64,000 nucleotides of DNA, from assembly GCA_963784995.1 (NCBI GenBank), contig CAWATZ010000003.1, positions 2,604,001 through 2,668,000 on the forward strand, written 5' to 3'. A program made the translations under genes and the position numbers. This stretch comes from CAWATZ01 sp963784995. Lineage in GTDB: Bacteria > Planctomycetota > Planctomycetia > Gemmatales > Gemmataceae. The notes beneath the pieces are model-generated. The model was not told the origin of the DNA, ran no database searches, and was given only the letters and a program-made list of their open reading frames with translations. Below, one piece after another: positions 20,340 through 28,924 of this stretch. The stretch's first letter is position 1, and the number at the start of each line of letters is the position of its first letter.

Positions 20340-20996
20340 ATGAGCGGACTCATCCAGCACGTCCAGGTCGATGACGTTTCTCTCGCTCCCGCTCAGGCGG
20401 AGCTGCGCGTCACGGTCATTCTGAATCATGACTGGGACAACGCCGAGGTTCGCGGCCGGCTGATGGGACCGCGCTGTCATTACAGCCGGACCGTCGAGAT
20501 TGCGTATCCGCTGCGGCCGCTCGCTGGCCCGGCTCACGAGGCACGGTCGCGGTCTTTCCGGGTGGTCATCCCCGAGGCCAGCCTGTGGGACCTGCAAAGC
20601 CCCTTTCTCTACGAGGGACCGGTGGAGCTATGGCAGGGTGGACAGCGTCTCGAAAAGGCGTGGATCAGTCACGGGCTCCGTTCCCTGAAAGTGGGGCCGG
20701 CTGGCGTGCGTCTGAACGGCAAGCTCGTGACGCTGTCCGGCCGGGAAGTCGAGTCGGCGAGCGAGGCGGACCTCGCCTCATGGCGGAGCGCCGGCTGCAA
20801 CCTGCTGGTGGCTCCGGTGACTCCGGAAACCGAAATGCTCTGGTCGCTGGCGGATCGCCTCGGGTTTCTGGTGCTGGGCCGGCTGCTGGATTCCGACACT
20901 GCGACCAGGCAGCGCGTGAGCCGGCTTCTGGCAAGGGCGAGCTGCCTGGGGTGGGTGCCGGAACTGGAAGACCTGGCCCGGACAGCCTGTCAGTGA
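20340..20996 (+). CDS. Beta-sandwich protein, glycosidase family 2-like
   Basis: This is a 218-residue protein starting at ATG 20340 with AGGA upstream; no signal peptide. It resembles part of a glycoside hydrolase family 2 enzyme: an immunoglobulin-like segment (AELRVTVILNHDWDNAEVRG ... ASLWDLQSPFLYEGPVELW), then the link to the TIM barrel (GLRSLKVGPAGVRLNGKLVT) that in true enzymes reads FR-x-GF-x-LNG-x-x. The barrel itself, with its catalytic Glu residues, is mostly missing; only a short helical end (ASWRSAGCNLLVAPVTPETE, then LADRLGFLVLGRLL) follows. It is therefore probably a non-catalytic or truncated relative. The stop overlaps that of the convergent ABC gene by 7 bases. Confidence 0.65.
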   Translation: MSGLIQHVQVDDVSLAPAQAELRVTVILNHDWDNAEVRGRLMGPRCHYSRTVEIAYPLRPLAGPAHEARSRSFRVVIPEASLWDLQSPFLYEGPVELWQGGQRLEKAWISHGLRSLKVGPAGVRLNGKLVTLSGREVESASEADLASWRSAGCNLLVAPVTPETEMLWSLADRLGFLVLGRLLDSDTATRQRVSRLLARASCLGWVPELEDLARTACQ

Positions 20997-23597
20997 ACGT
21001 CGCGCGTTCGCAAGATGCCGACGATGCCAGATCCCAGCAGCAGCAGCATGGTCCCCAGCACCAGCGAGCAGCGGCCCACGCTGGTCCGATAGTCCTTCTG
21101 CGGAAAGAACAGCTCCGCCATGTCGATTTCCTCGGGCTCTTCCGGCTTCTCCCCCGGCTTGACCGGCAGCACCGGATCCTTGTGTGTGGGATGCTGCTTG
21201 TTCTCCAGCAGCAACATCCCCTCGAAGGCCCAGCGCGACGGCATCAGCAGGCACAGAGTCCGGGTCATGGAGCGCATCTTCGGCAGCGGCTGCAGCGCTC
21301 CGCCCAGGGCGACCAGGGCCAGCAGGACAATGGGCAGCAGCGCGATGGCCACCTCCGAAGTCCGCGCCAGGGCGGACAGCGTCAAGCCGATGCCGACGCC
21401 GATCAGTGCCGCCAGCAGCAGGATGCCGAACATCGGCAGCCACGGTCCCTTCAGGTTGCAGCCCAGCCGGACGATCAGCAGCAGCAGACCGCACTGGATC
21501 AGGCACAGCACCCCAAGAAGAGACAGCTTGGATCCAACGTAAGGCAGCAGCTTCAGATTGACCATCCGCTCGCGCCGGTAGACCGCCCACTCACCGACGA
21601 TCTCACGCACGGCGTTGGAGCTGCCGAACCACAGGGCCGCCAGCACCATCAGGAACAGCGTGGTGCCGGTCGATTGCATCACCTGCCGCCAGTTGGCGTC
21701 CGTCACGGTGTCGTTCAGGGCGTTGCTGAAGACCAGCACAATCAGGACCGCGATCACCGGGGCCTGGGCCAGCAGGATCAGCGTGTTGACCTGGTCGCTG
21801 AGCTTGATGGCCAGCGAGCGCAGCAGCAGCGTCAGGAACTGCTGTCCGCCGGAGGCCCCCCGCGAGGTCCGGGTCGATGGCGGCTGGTTGCTCGGGGCCT
21901 CTCGGCCCGCCCGCTGGGCGACGTAATCGCGCTGGTAGGTCGAGTGCCGATAGCGTTCGGCCCACTCACCCGAGGGTCTGTGGGCCAGGCCGCGCAGCAC
22001 CTCGTCGGGCATCGGCTCCGCACCGGGTCGGAGGTTGGGGACGCCGTCGGGGTTGAAGAACTCGACCGCATCGGGGTAGGCCGGACCGTAATAGACCAGC
22101 TGGCCCGGCTCGGGCGAGCCACTGTCCCGGCTGACGACCGCGAGGTTGTCCAGCTGCCGGTACGCTTCCAGGCTGGGCTGGTGGATGGTGAGCAGGATTG
22201 TCTTGCCCTGGTCGGCCAGTTGCCGCAGCAGCTTCATCACCATCAGGGCGTCCTCGCTGGACAGGCCCGAGGTCGGCTCGTCGAGGAACAGCACCAGCGG
22301 ATCGGTGAGCAGTTCCATCGCCAGGTTGACGCGCTTGCGCTGGCCGCCGCTGATGCCCTTCTTCTCGGCCGAGCCGATCAGGACGTTCTCGATCCCGGCC
22401 ATGCCCAGCTGCTGCAGCACCTGGGCGATGCGGGCCTTGAGGTCGGCCCGGCTGTAGTCGGCGGGCAGCCGCAGCCGGGCCGAGTAGTACAGGGCCTGGC
22501 CGACGGTCAGCTGCGGGTGCAGGATGTCGTCCTGGGGCACGTAGCCGAGGCCGAGGCGGAACTGGTCGAAGTTCTCGTACAGGCTGATGCCGTTGATGAG
22601 TACCTCGCCCTGGGTCGGCTCGGTGTAGCCGTTGAGGGCATTCATGAGGGTGGTCTTGCCGGCACCCGACGGACCCATCAGACCGACGAATTCCGAGGGA
22701 AAGATGGTCAGCGCGACCCCGTCCAAGAGCTTCTTGCCGGGCACCGTGACGCCGATGTTGCTGGCTTCCAGGGTCACGTCGCCGCGATGATCGCGCCGGT
22801 GCAGCGTGTCGGCGTCCGTGAGGGTGAAGGTGTAGCTGCCCAGCCCGATCACGTCGCCGGGGTGGACCGGCGTCGGCCGACGAATCCGAGTGCCGTTGAC
22901 GAAGGTGCCGTTGGTGGAACCGAGGTCCTCGATCAGGATGCTGCTTCCCGAACGGTAGAGCCGGGCGTGCCGGGTGGAGATCATCGGATAGTTGAGGACC
23001 TGATCGACGTCCGGGGCCCGGCCGAAGACCAGTTCCTTGCCCGCGAAGGCGACGGCGGCCGGTGCGGCGGGACGCGGTTGGGCCTGCAGCAGCCGGTCGG
23101 CCGGGATGCGGAACGAGCCGAGGAACACCACGTCTTCCGGAGAGAGCGGCGCCTGCGTGATCTTGCGCGACGGATGGCCGATGGCGGTGCCGTTACTGGA
23201 GCCGAGGTCTTCGAGGATGGCCTGCGTGCCGTTGTGGACGATGCGGGCATGGTGGGCGGAGACCACCGGATGGTCGAGGACCACGTCATTGTCCAGCGGC
23301 CCGGCCAATGCGAATGCCCAGCGGCGGCGGGGTGGGTTTCGGGACGGGGGGCGGGAATTCGGGCCAGGGGAAGGGAATCTTCTGGCCGAGCGTGATGTGG
23401 TCGGTCTGCTGGACCAGGGTCGGCTTGCTGATGCGGACGCCGTTGACGTAGGTGCCGTTGGAGGAGCCCAGGTCCTCCAGGAGGAAGCCCTTGTCGGCGC
23501 GCGTCAGCCGGCAGTGGTTCGAGGAGACTTCGGCCTGGGAGACGACAATGTCGCAGTCAGCAGTGCGACCGATGAGCCAGCGGCGCAGGGTGGACAT
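20990..23597 (-). CDS. ABC transporter with three FHA domains, one frameshift
   Basis: ATG 23597 starts the first FHA domain (WLIGRTADCDIVVSQAEVSS, then LEDLGSSNGTYVNG). A second (DNDVVLDHPVVSAHHARI) and third (MISTRHARLYRSGSS, DLGSTNGTFVNGTRI) follow, then an ABCG-like ATPase (Walker A GPSGAGKTTLMN, signature ISGGQRKRVNLA, Walker B VLFLDEPTSGL) and a six-helix ABC-2 membrane half. One base is extra near 23290-23310. It splits the second FHA domain, whose start (GIRIGR) lies in the first frame and whose rest lies in the second. With correction the protein is about 868 residues. FHA domains bind phosphothreonine, so regulation by Ser/Thr kinases is likely; the kinase at 53870 is one candidate. 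The transported substrate is unknown. Confidence 0.85.
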
Positions 23598-23866
23598 GGA
23601 AGATCCTTCGAGACGGTCGGTGTCTTCCAGGTAACCTATGCGTCGGGGGAAGGGGTTGCAAGGAGGGGGACGAGTTCAACCCCTCCCCCCAACCCTCTCC
23701 CCTGCGCGAAGGAAGGATGAAGAACAGGCGGATGCGGTGAGGGGGCGCTCGTGGGCGGTGAGCGGGTCGGCATGGTTGGAAAGTCAAGGTTTAGTTTTCT
23801 GCAATTCTGGTGTACAATCAGAACTGTTTTGCCAGAACAGCCTCGTCCGGAAAAGGAGGGAAAGTC

Positions 23867-24364
23867 ATGACAACGCTCATCCCTCGAATGGTTCGCGGTA
23901 ATGTGGAGTTGATCAAGAAAGACCTGGAGACCGCCTCGCAGAATGATCGAGGCAGTCTCGTTGAAGCGTGTTATTTCCTCGCTGAATTACTTCAGAGCTA
24001 CTGGCATTCTTTCAAGGGCCGGATCAGCGCTGGCGTGGAAACCCGCCTTTGCATTGCTGAGGTCAAGGACGTTCTGGTGATTTGTGACGCACTGCTCGAA
24101 GTGTCTGATCTGGTCAGACACTTCGAGCCTGCAACCCTGAACGAAGCGGCTGCCCGCGATCTCTGCGCGGGCAGGCTCAACGAATCCATCGGACGCATCA
24201 TGGAGTTGCGCGGCAAGGCGGCGGCGTTTTTGCAGTGGCTGGAATCGCCTTCTCCGGACATTGAGCCTGAACTCATCAAGGCAAAGTCAAGCGTCCGGAA
24301 TGGCGCAAGCTCCAAGACAACCCAGCAACTCTTGGCCGAAATCCGCGCCCGCAAGAACGGTTGA
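23867..24364 (+). CDS. Helical protein of unknown function, first of a pair
   Basis: This is a 165-residue protein with an excellent ribosome site (AAGGAGGG) before ATG 23867. It is all helical (GNVELIKKDLETASQNDRGS, CYFLAELLQSYWHSFKGRIS), with the size and look of a HEPN- or four-helix-bundle protein, but I see no RxxxxH catalytic motif. Lower GC than neighbours, and it is followed directly by a second unknown gene. I do not recognise it. The pairing and base composition suggest an accessory module. Confidence 0.6.
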   Translation: MTTLIPRMVRGNVELIKKDLETASQNDRGSLVEACYFLAELLQSYWHSFKGRISAGVETRLCIAEVKDVLVICDALLEVSDLVRHFEPATLNEAAARDLCAGRLNESIGRIMELRGKAAAFLQWLESPSPDIEPELIKAKSSVRNGASSKTTQQLLAEIRARKNG

Positions 24365-24696
24365 GGGAAGGGGATGTTGTGCGCTACAACGTCGAACTGG
24401 AACCCCCAGCGGCAAGCTACATCACCGAGGGAGCGGGATATTCGTTGACCGCTCAAGAATTCATTGTGCAAAGACTTGAAGAGCATCTGGGGGAGTTCGG
24501 TGACCAGATCCGCAAACAAGCCGAGCGCATCAAACACGAATCGCATTGCTTTATCTTCGACTACGTCTTCCAGGACAGCGAGTACAACCGGCTTCGCAGG
24601 ATTCGCTGCGTCGTGAGCGATGAACACGCCCCTTCAGGAGTTCTGAAGGTTCTCTATGCCGACGATGGGCCTGGTGGACAAGCCCACCTCGATTGA
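24361..24696 (+). CDS. Unknown protein, second of the pair
   Basis: The frame is open from a TTG at 24361 that overlaps the previous stop (TTGA). A GTG at 24379 is an attractive alternative start because GGAAGGGG lies five bases upstream of it; that would give 105 residues instead of 111. The protein (EFIVQRLEEHLGEFGDQIRK, then ESHCFIFDYVFQDSEYNRLR) is mixed helix and strand with no recognised domain. It is presumably translated together with the helical protein before it. Function unknown. Confidence 0.55.
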   Translation: MREGDVVRYNVELEPPAASYITEGAGYSLTAQEFIVQRLEEHLGEFGDQIRKQAERIKHESHCFIFDYVFQDSEYNRLRRIRCVVSDEHAPSGVLKVLYADDGPGGQAHLD

Positions 24697-24750
24697 TTGC
24701 TCCATCCGCCCCAGATCGGCCAGCTCGACCCCTCAGAACCACGCAGCAGC

Positions 24751-24836
24751 TAACTCCCCCTCCCCGAAGCGGGGAGGGGGAGTTAGCCCGAAGCGCCAGC
24801 GAGGGACAAGCACCCCTCGCTGGCGCTTCGGGCTAA
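24751..24836. repeat. Double palindrome between convergent genes
   Basis: A first palindrome spans 24751-24785 (TAACTCCCCCTCCCCG arms of 16 bases around AAG). The second has 23-base perfect arms at 24783-24805 and 24814-24836 (TTAGCCCGAAGCGCC...). They overlap by three bases and may also serve as a transcript end for the gene pair and for the convergent VWA gene. Confidence 0.85.
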
Positions 24837-24861
24837 CCAGGCGGGGCCAGCGGCGACCGCC

Positions 24862-27065
24862 TCACTCCTTCTCCTTCGCCGCCGCCGGTTGCGGCGGCTT
24901 GTCCAACCCCGCGGCCGCATCGACCAGCTCCAGGAACCCCGCCCGATGGCCGCCGGGGTCCTTGCCCAGTGCCTTGCGTGCCAGGTCGCGGACCACGCCG
25001 TAGTTCAGGCTGCCCGCGTGCTCGCTCTTGCGGAGCAGCATGCCGAACCCGGCCACCGCCGTGGCGAAGCGCACGTCCTCGGAAGCGTCGGTCAGCCGGA
25101 CGACACCGCCGGCCAGCGGCACTTCCAGCAGCTTGCTGGCGTCGGCGGCGGGGTCCTTGTAGCGGAGCTTCACCGTCAGCCAGTCGCCGCCGTCGGCCCG
25201 CGGTGCCGTCTCGCCCGGCTTCTGGTACTTGAGCGGATCGACCTTGCTGCCCGGCACCGGCAGCCCGGCGGGGATGATCTCGTACAGAGCGGTGACCGTG
25301 TGGCCCGCACCCAGGCTGCCGCCGTGCTTGCTGTCGTCGTTGAAGTCCTCGGCCCGCAGCATGCGGTTCTCGTAGCCGAGCAGCCGATAGCCGGCCACCC
25401 GCAGCGGGTTGAACTCCAGCTGCAGCTTCACGTCCTTGGCGATGGCCACCAGCGACGCCCCCTGCTCGACGAAGACCTTGCGGGCCTCGGCCTCGGTGTC
25501 GATGTAGGCGTAATGGCCGTTGCCGTGGTAGGACAGCCGTTCCATCGTGGCGTCCTTGACGTTGCCCATGCCATAGCCGAGGATGCTCAGGAACACGCCG
25601 CTCTTTTTCTTCTCCTCGATCAGCCGGACCAGCTCGCCCTCGCTGGTGACGCCGACGTTGAAGTCGCCGTCGGTGCCGAGGATGACGCGGTTGATGCCCT
25701 CCCGGATGAAATTCTCCGGGGCCACCTTGTAGGCCAGGACGATGCCATCGCCGCCGTTGGTCGAGCCGCCGGCGCTGAGCCGATCCAGGGCCGCCAGGAT
25801 CTTGGCCTTCTCGCTGCCCGGCGTCGAGTCCAGCACCAGCCCGGCACTGCCCGCGTAGGCCACCATCGCCACCCGATCCTGGGCCGTCAGCTGCTCGACC
25901 AGCATCGCCAGCGACTTCTTCAGCAGCGGCAGGCGATTGTCAGCGTTCATCGAGCCGGACGTGTCGATCAGGAAGACGAAGTTGCGCGGCGGCAACTGGT
26001 TGGCGTCGATCTCCCGGCCCTTGAGCGCGACCCGCAGCAGGTGATGCTGCCGCTCCCAGGGACACTCGACCATGTCGAGAGCGACTGCCAGCGGATGCTC
26101 GCCCCTGGGGTTGGCGTAGGTGTAGGGGAAGTAGTTGATCAGCTCGGCAACGCGAACGGCGTCCTGCGGCGGCAGACGCTTTTCCTGGAGCAGGAAGCGA
26201 CGGACGTTGCTGTACGAGGCCGTATCGACCGTGGTGGCGAAGGTCGAGAGGGGGTTCTGAGCGACGGCCAGGTAGGGGTTATCGACAAAGTGGGAGTAGG
26301 CTTCGGTCTGGAGGCCCTCGCCTCCAACCTGGCCGGCTGCTTGGCAATCTTGTCAGCGGCTCTTTCTGGATCTTGTTGGCGTCTTGGATGCCCTCTGAAG
26401 GTTCTGGGCTCGAGACGTTCTTGCCGTCGAGGAGCCACGGTTTTACTGCCGGCAAACTGGCCGAGGTTTCCCGGTAATCGAGCCATCAACATCGACAAAG
26501 CCTCGGAAGCATCACCTGGTTGCCGAGAGGGTTGCTCTTGCAAACCGTGTAAGGGACGCTCCTGGTCCCGTGTAAGGAAGCCGTCCTTGTAAATCGTTTC
26601 GAGTAACGAGCTTGGAACGACGCAAGGGGCATCGGCTGCGGCTCCAGTTTGATTTCGACTTCTGCTCGCGGATCTTGGCTCCATCGAAGTATGCTCCGTC
26701 AGATGTGCGATGCCTCTCCTCGTCGCTCATGCTCTCACTGCGATCCAGAATCGTGGCATAGTGTTCGAGGTCTTTGGTCGTCTCGAACTTTACGCCAGCC
26801 GGGATCGCGGCCAGGATGGCCCAGACTCCACCCACGATCAGTAACGATGCCGCCAAGGCAAGGACGGGTTTCCGCCACGCCTTGCTCGGCTGCCATCTAC
26901 GTCTTGTCGGGTTCATGACAGGAATCTCCTCGGCCCATTTGAGGGCGCGGTTGAGGGACTCCTGAGGCACGGATTCCTTCCGAACCGACTCGACGGCCGG
27001 GCGGAAGCCCGGGTCCAGCTCCTGCAACGGCTGTGTTTCCCAGGGGGAATGATTCGGGGGTCCAT
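24862..27065 (-). CDS. VWA-domain membrane protein (YfbK-like), frameshifted N-half
   Basis: The C-terminal 403 residues (to 26073) are intact: a VWA domain with the MIDAS motif FLIDTSGSMN, then LILGTDGDFN-like NRVILGTDGDFNVGVTSEGE, and a DUF3520-like tail. Upstream the same frame continues back to about 26330 (HFVDNPYLAVAQNPLSTFAT, VDTASYSNVRRFL), the block that precedes VWA in YfbK-like proteins. Before that the gene is broken by at least two frameshifts (26330-26700, perhaps also 27030-27065). Residual parts include a membrane helix (LALAASLLIVGGVWAILAAI) after an acidic start. It follows an ECF sigma factor by 13 bases. The N-terminal section with the membrane helix may act as an anti-sigma or sensor; that is inference. 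Confidence 0.75.
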
Positions 27066-27078
27066 GACTCAGTCTCCC

Positions 27079-27567
27079 TTATTCTTCCTGGACGGCCTGC
27101 AACAGTGCGGCCTCCAGCTTGGCGCGAGCCTTGTGCAGGGCCGCCGCGACGGCGCCGCGGCGGATGCCCAGGGTCTCGGCGATCTTGTCGTAGGGTAGAT
27201 CCTCGAAGTAACGCAAACAGAAGACCTCGGCCTCCCGAGGCGGCAGCTCGGCGATGGCCAGCCGGAGCCGCTCACGCAGCTCATGCTCCATCGCCTCGGA
27301 GTCGGGCGTGCTCGAAGAGGGAATGGCTATCTCCGGCAACGGCACGCTGTGGCGGCGCTGCCGGAGCCGGTCCAGGGCCCGGCAGGCCGCCAGCCGGCGC
27401 AAGAGCGCCGACCAGTAGCGCACCGGTCTGGTCTGCTGCAGCTGGTAGGCCTGCAGAAAGACCTCCTGCACCACGTCTTCCACGTCGGCTTCATGGCCCA
27501 GGATGCGCCAGGCCGTGCCGAAAACGAGCGGTCCATGCTCCCGAACGATGCGAGGCCAATCACTCAT
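27079..27567 (-). CDS. ECF-type RNA polymerase sigma factor
   Basis: This is a 162-residue protein starting MSDWPRIVREHGPLVFGTAW. Region 2 holds the DVEDVVQEVFLQAYQL core that binds the polymerase and melts DNA. Region 4 (ELPPREAEVFCLRYFEDLPY, then IAETLGIRRGAVAAALHKAR) is a helix-turn-helix for the -35 element. It has no region 1 or 3, as expected for ECF factors. The VWA membrane protein gene follows 13 bases downstream and probably forms the sigma/anti-sigma unit. A 1.3-kb stretch of repeats without genes precedes it. Confidence 0.88.
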   Translation of the reverse strand: MSDWPRIVREHGPLVFGTAWRILGHEADVEDVVQEVFLQAYQLQQTRPVRYWSALLRRLAACRALDRLRQRRHSVPLPEIAIPSSSTPDSEAMEHELRERLRLAIAELPPREAEVFCLRYFEDLPYDKIAETLGIRRGAVAAALHKARAKLEAALLQAVQEE

Positions 27568-27684
27568 GCCCCGATCTCCTGCCAGCGAGTGTCACACGCC
27601 TTCTGTATCTGAGTCGAATGGACCTGCCGTGATGTTACCTGATCCGCGAAAGATTTGCCCGGGGGAATTCGACAAATCTCGCTA

Positions 27685-27794
27685 GCCCCCACCCCGCTTG
27701 CCGGGGTGGAGCAGGGGTTCGTAACCAGCAATCGGGCCAGCGCCGCGGCTCTGGTTACGAACCCGGGCCCCACCCCGGCAAGCGGGGTGGGGGC
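27685..27794. repeat. Composite palindromic element
   Basis: Outer arms 27685-27709 and 27770-27794 are 25-base perfect complements (GCCCCCACCCCGCTTGCC...). Inner arms GTTCGTAACCAG and CTGGTTACGAAC pair around a GC-rich centre. There is no gene here: 27568-28924 is free of supported coding sequence and consists of this and the following palindromes plus the IS leader. Confidence 0.85.
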
Positions 27795-28263
27795 CAGCAA
27801 ATTCCCGGCGGAATTCTGCCCGTTTTTTCAAGATCCCCCCTCCCCCGGCCGATAATGTAAACTGTCCCGGTAAAGGACATGACCGGGCCAAACCAGAAAA
27901 CCTTGGGAGTTACGATAAGGAAAGAGCCGCCGACCAGGGCAGCGAGATCACGTTGATCCCCCTACCCTGGGGCGGCCATCTCCCCGAAGAAGATACCCCG
28001 GCCGTTGGGAGCTGCCCCGTCCTGGCAAGAATTGCCACCTAGCCACGCCACCCGCGCCGCCAGGAACCGGGACAGGCCTTCGTCCACCCGACCCCGCCCC
28101 GAAGGTCTGTTCCCACGGCCGACCTGCACGGGGCTCCGGTAACTGCACCCTTGCTTCAGGATCGCTTCCCTCGTTGCCTTGTTCCCCCTCGCTGTGTTGC
28201 ACCGGAAGCGGTTCGCCTGACCTTCAACCACCGGAGCCCCGCCTTTTTTGGCGCCGACCGACC

Positions 28264-28302
28264 GGAGACCGATCCCCTGCTCCCGCCAGGGGGTCGGTCT
28301 CC
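28264..28302. repeat. Hairpin element with 16-base arms
   Basis: GGAGACCGATCCCCTG (28264-28279) pairs with 28287-28302 with one G-T mismatch around CTCCCGC. Confidence 0.7.
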
Positions 28303-28325
28303 GGGATTGGGCATCGTCTCCCTGT

Positions 28326-28412
28326 GGAGTGCGGTGGCTTGACACCGCTTTCTTTCTTTGTGCGGGAATCGCCTGCACAAAGAAAGAAAGCGGTGTCAAG
28401 CCACCGCACTCC
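28326..28412. repeat. Palindrome with 38-base perfect arms
   Basis: Arms 28326-28363 and 28375-28412 are exact complements around an 11-base loop (starting GGAGTGCGGTGGCTTGACAC). This is the longest perfect stem in the window. It lies upstream of the IS110-type element and may mark its outer border or be independent. Confidence 0.85.
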
Positions 28413-28924
28413 AAAAAGCGCTTCCTTGAGACAATGCCCGGGATTGGCTTGCTGCCTGCCCTGCCGGCCAACTTTTTGGGATTGGCTCAGAAGCCCGAAA
28501 GTGTCGGTGATGGTCGGAGGAGTGCCAGGAAGGGGCATTTCGCTGCCTGCCTTGTATGATCGAATTGAAGGCCATCAGCCAGACCGAGTCAAGGTTCGCT
28601 GCCGTACCGATCGTGCTTGTTGGCATGGTCCTTACGATCGTAACGAGCCCTACAACCGGACTTCTTGGCTCAAAGCGTTTTCTGCTCTTTCACCAACGGA
28701 CTCCGTCATGGCAGACTGAGTCTGTTGGGCAGTCGCGAGGAGATCTTTTTCCTGCCTGCGGTTCGACCGCTTGTGGCAGATTGACCCCTCCGACCTTCGT
28801 CTGAGAACTCGTTGCATCTTACGGCTGGACCGTTCATCACAAGGATCTTCCTGTACGAAGCTCCACCGGAGGACTCTCGCGCCTGGCCAGCGACGTTACA
28901 CGCTCTTGAATGAGGAACACCCTG
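28413..28924 (+). ncRNA. Non-coding leader of the IS110-type element, bridge-RNA candidate
   Basis: These 512 bases hold no supported gene. A stem-loop spans 28752-28779 (outer CTGCC/GGCAG, inner GCGGT/ACCGC with a TCG loop), and CTCC-ACC-GGAG follows at 28861-28871. In IS110-group elements a structured bridge RNA that guides target and donor choice is encoded between the left end and the recombinase gene. The position here is right, but I cannot see the guide loops directly, and the left end is not known. Confidence 0.35.

Noticed and set aside
28151..28719. Several 60-180-codon frames in the repeat region before the IS element
   Set aside because: They are read through palindromic repeats on both strands and have no start signals or domains.
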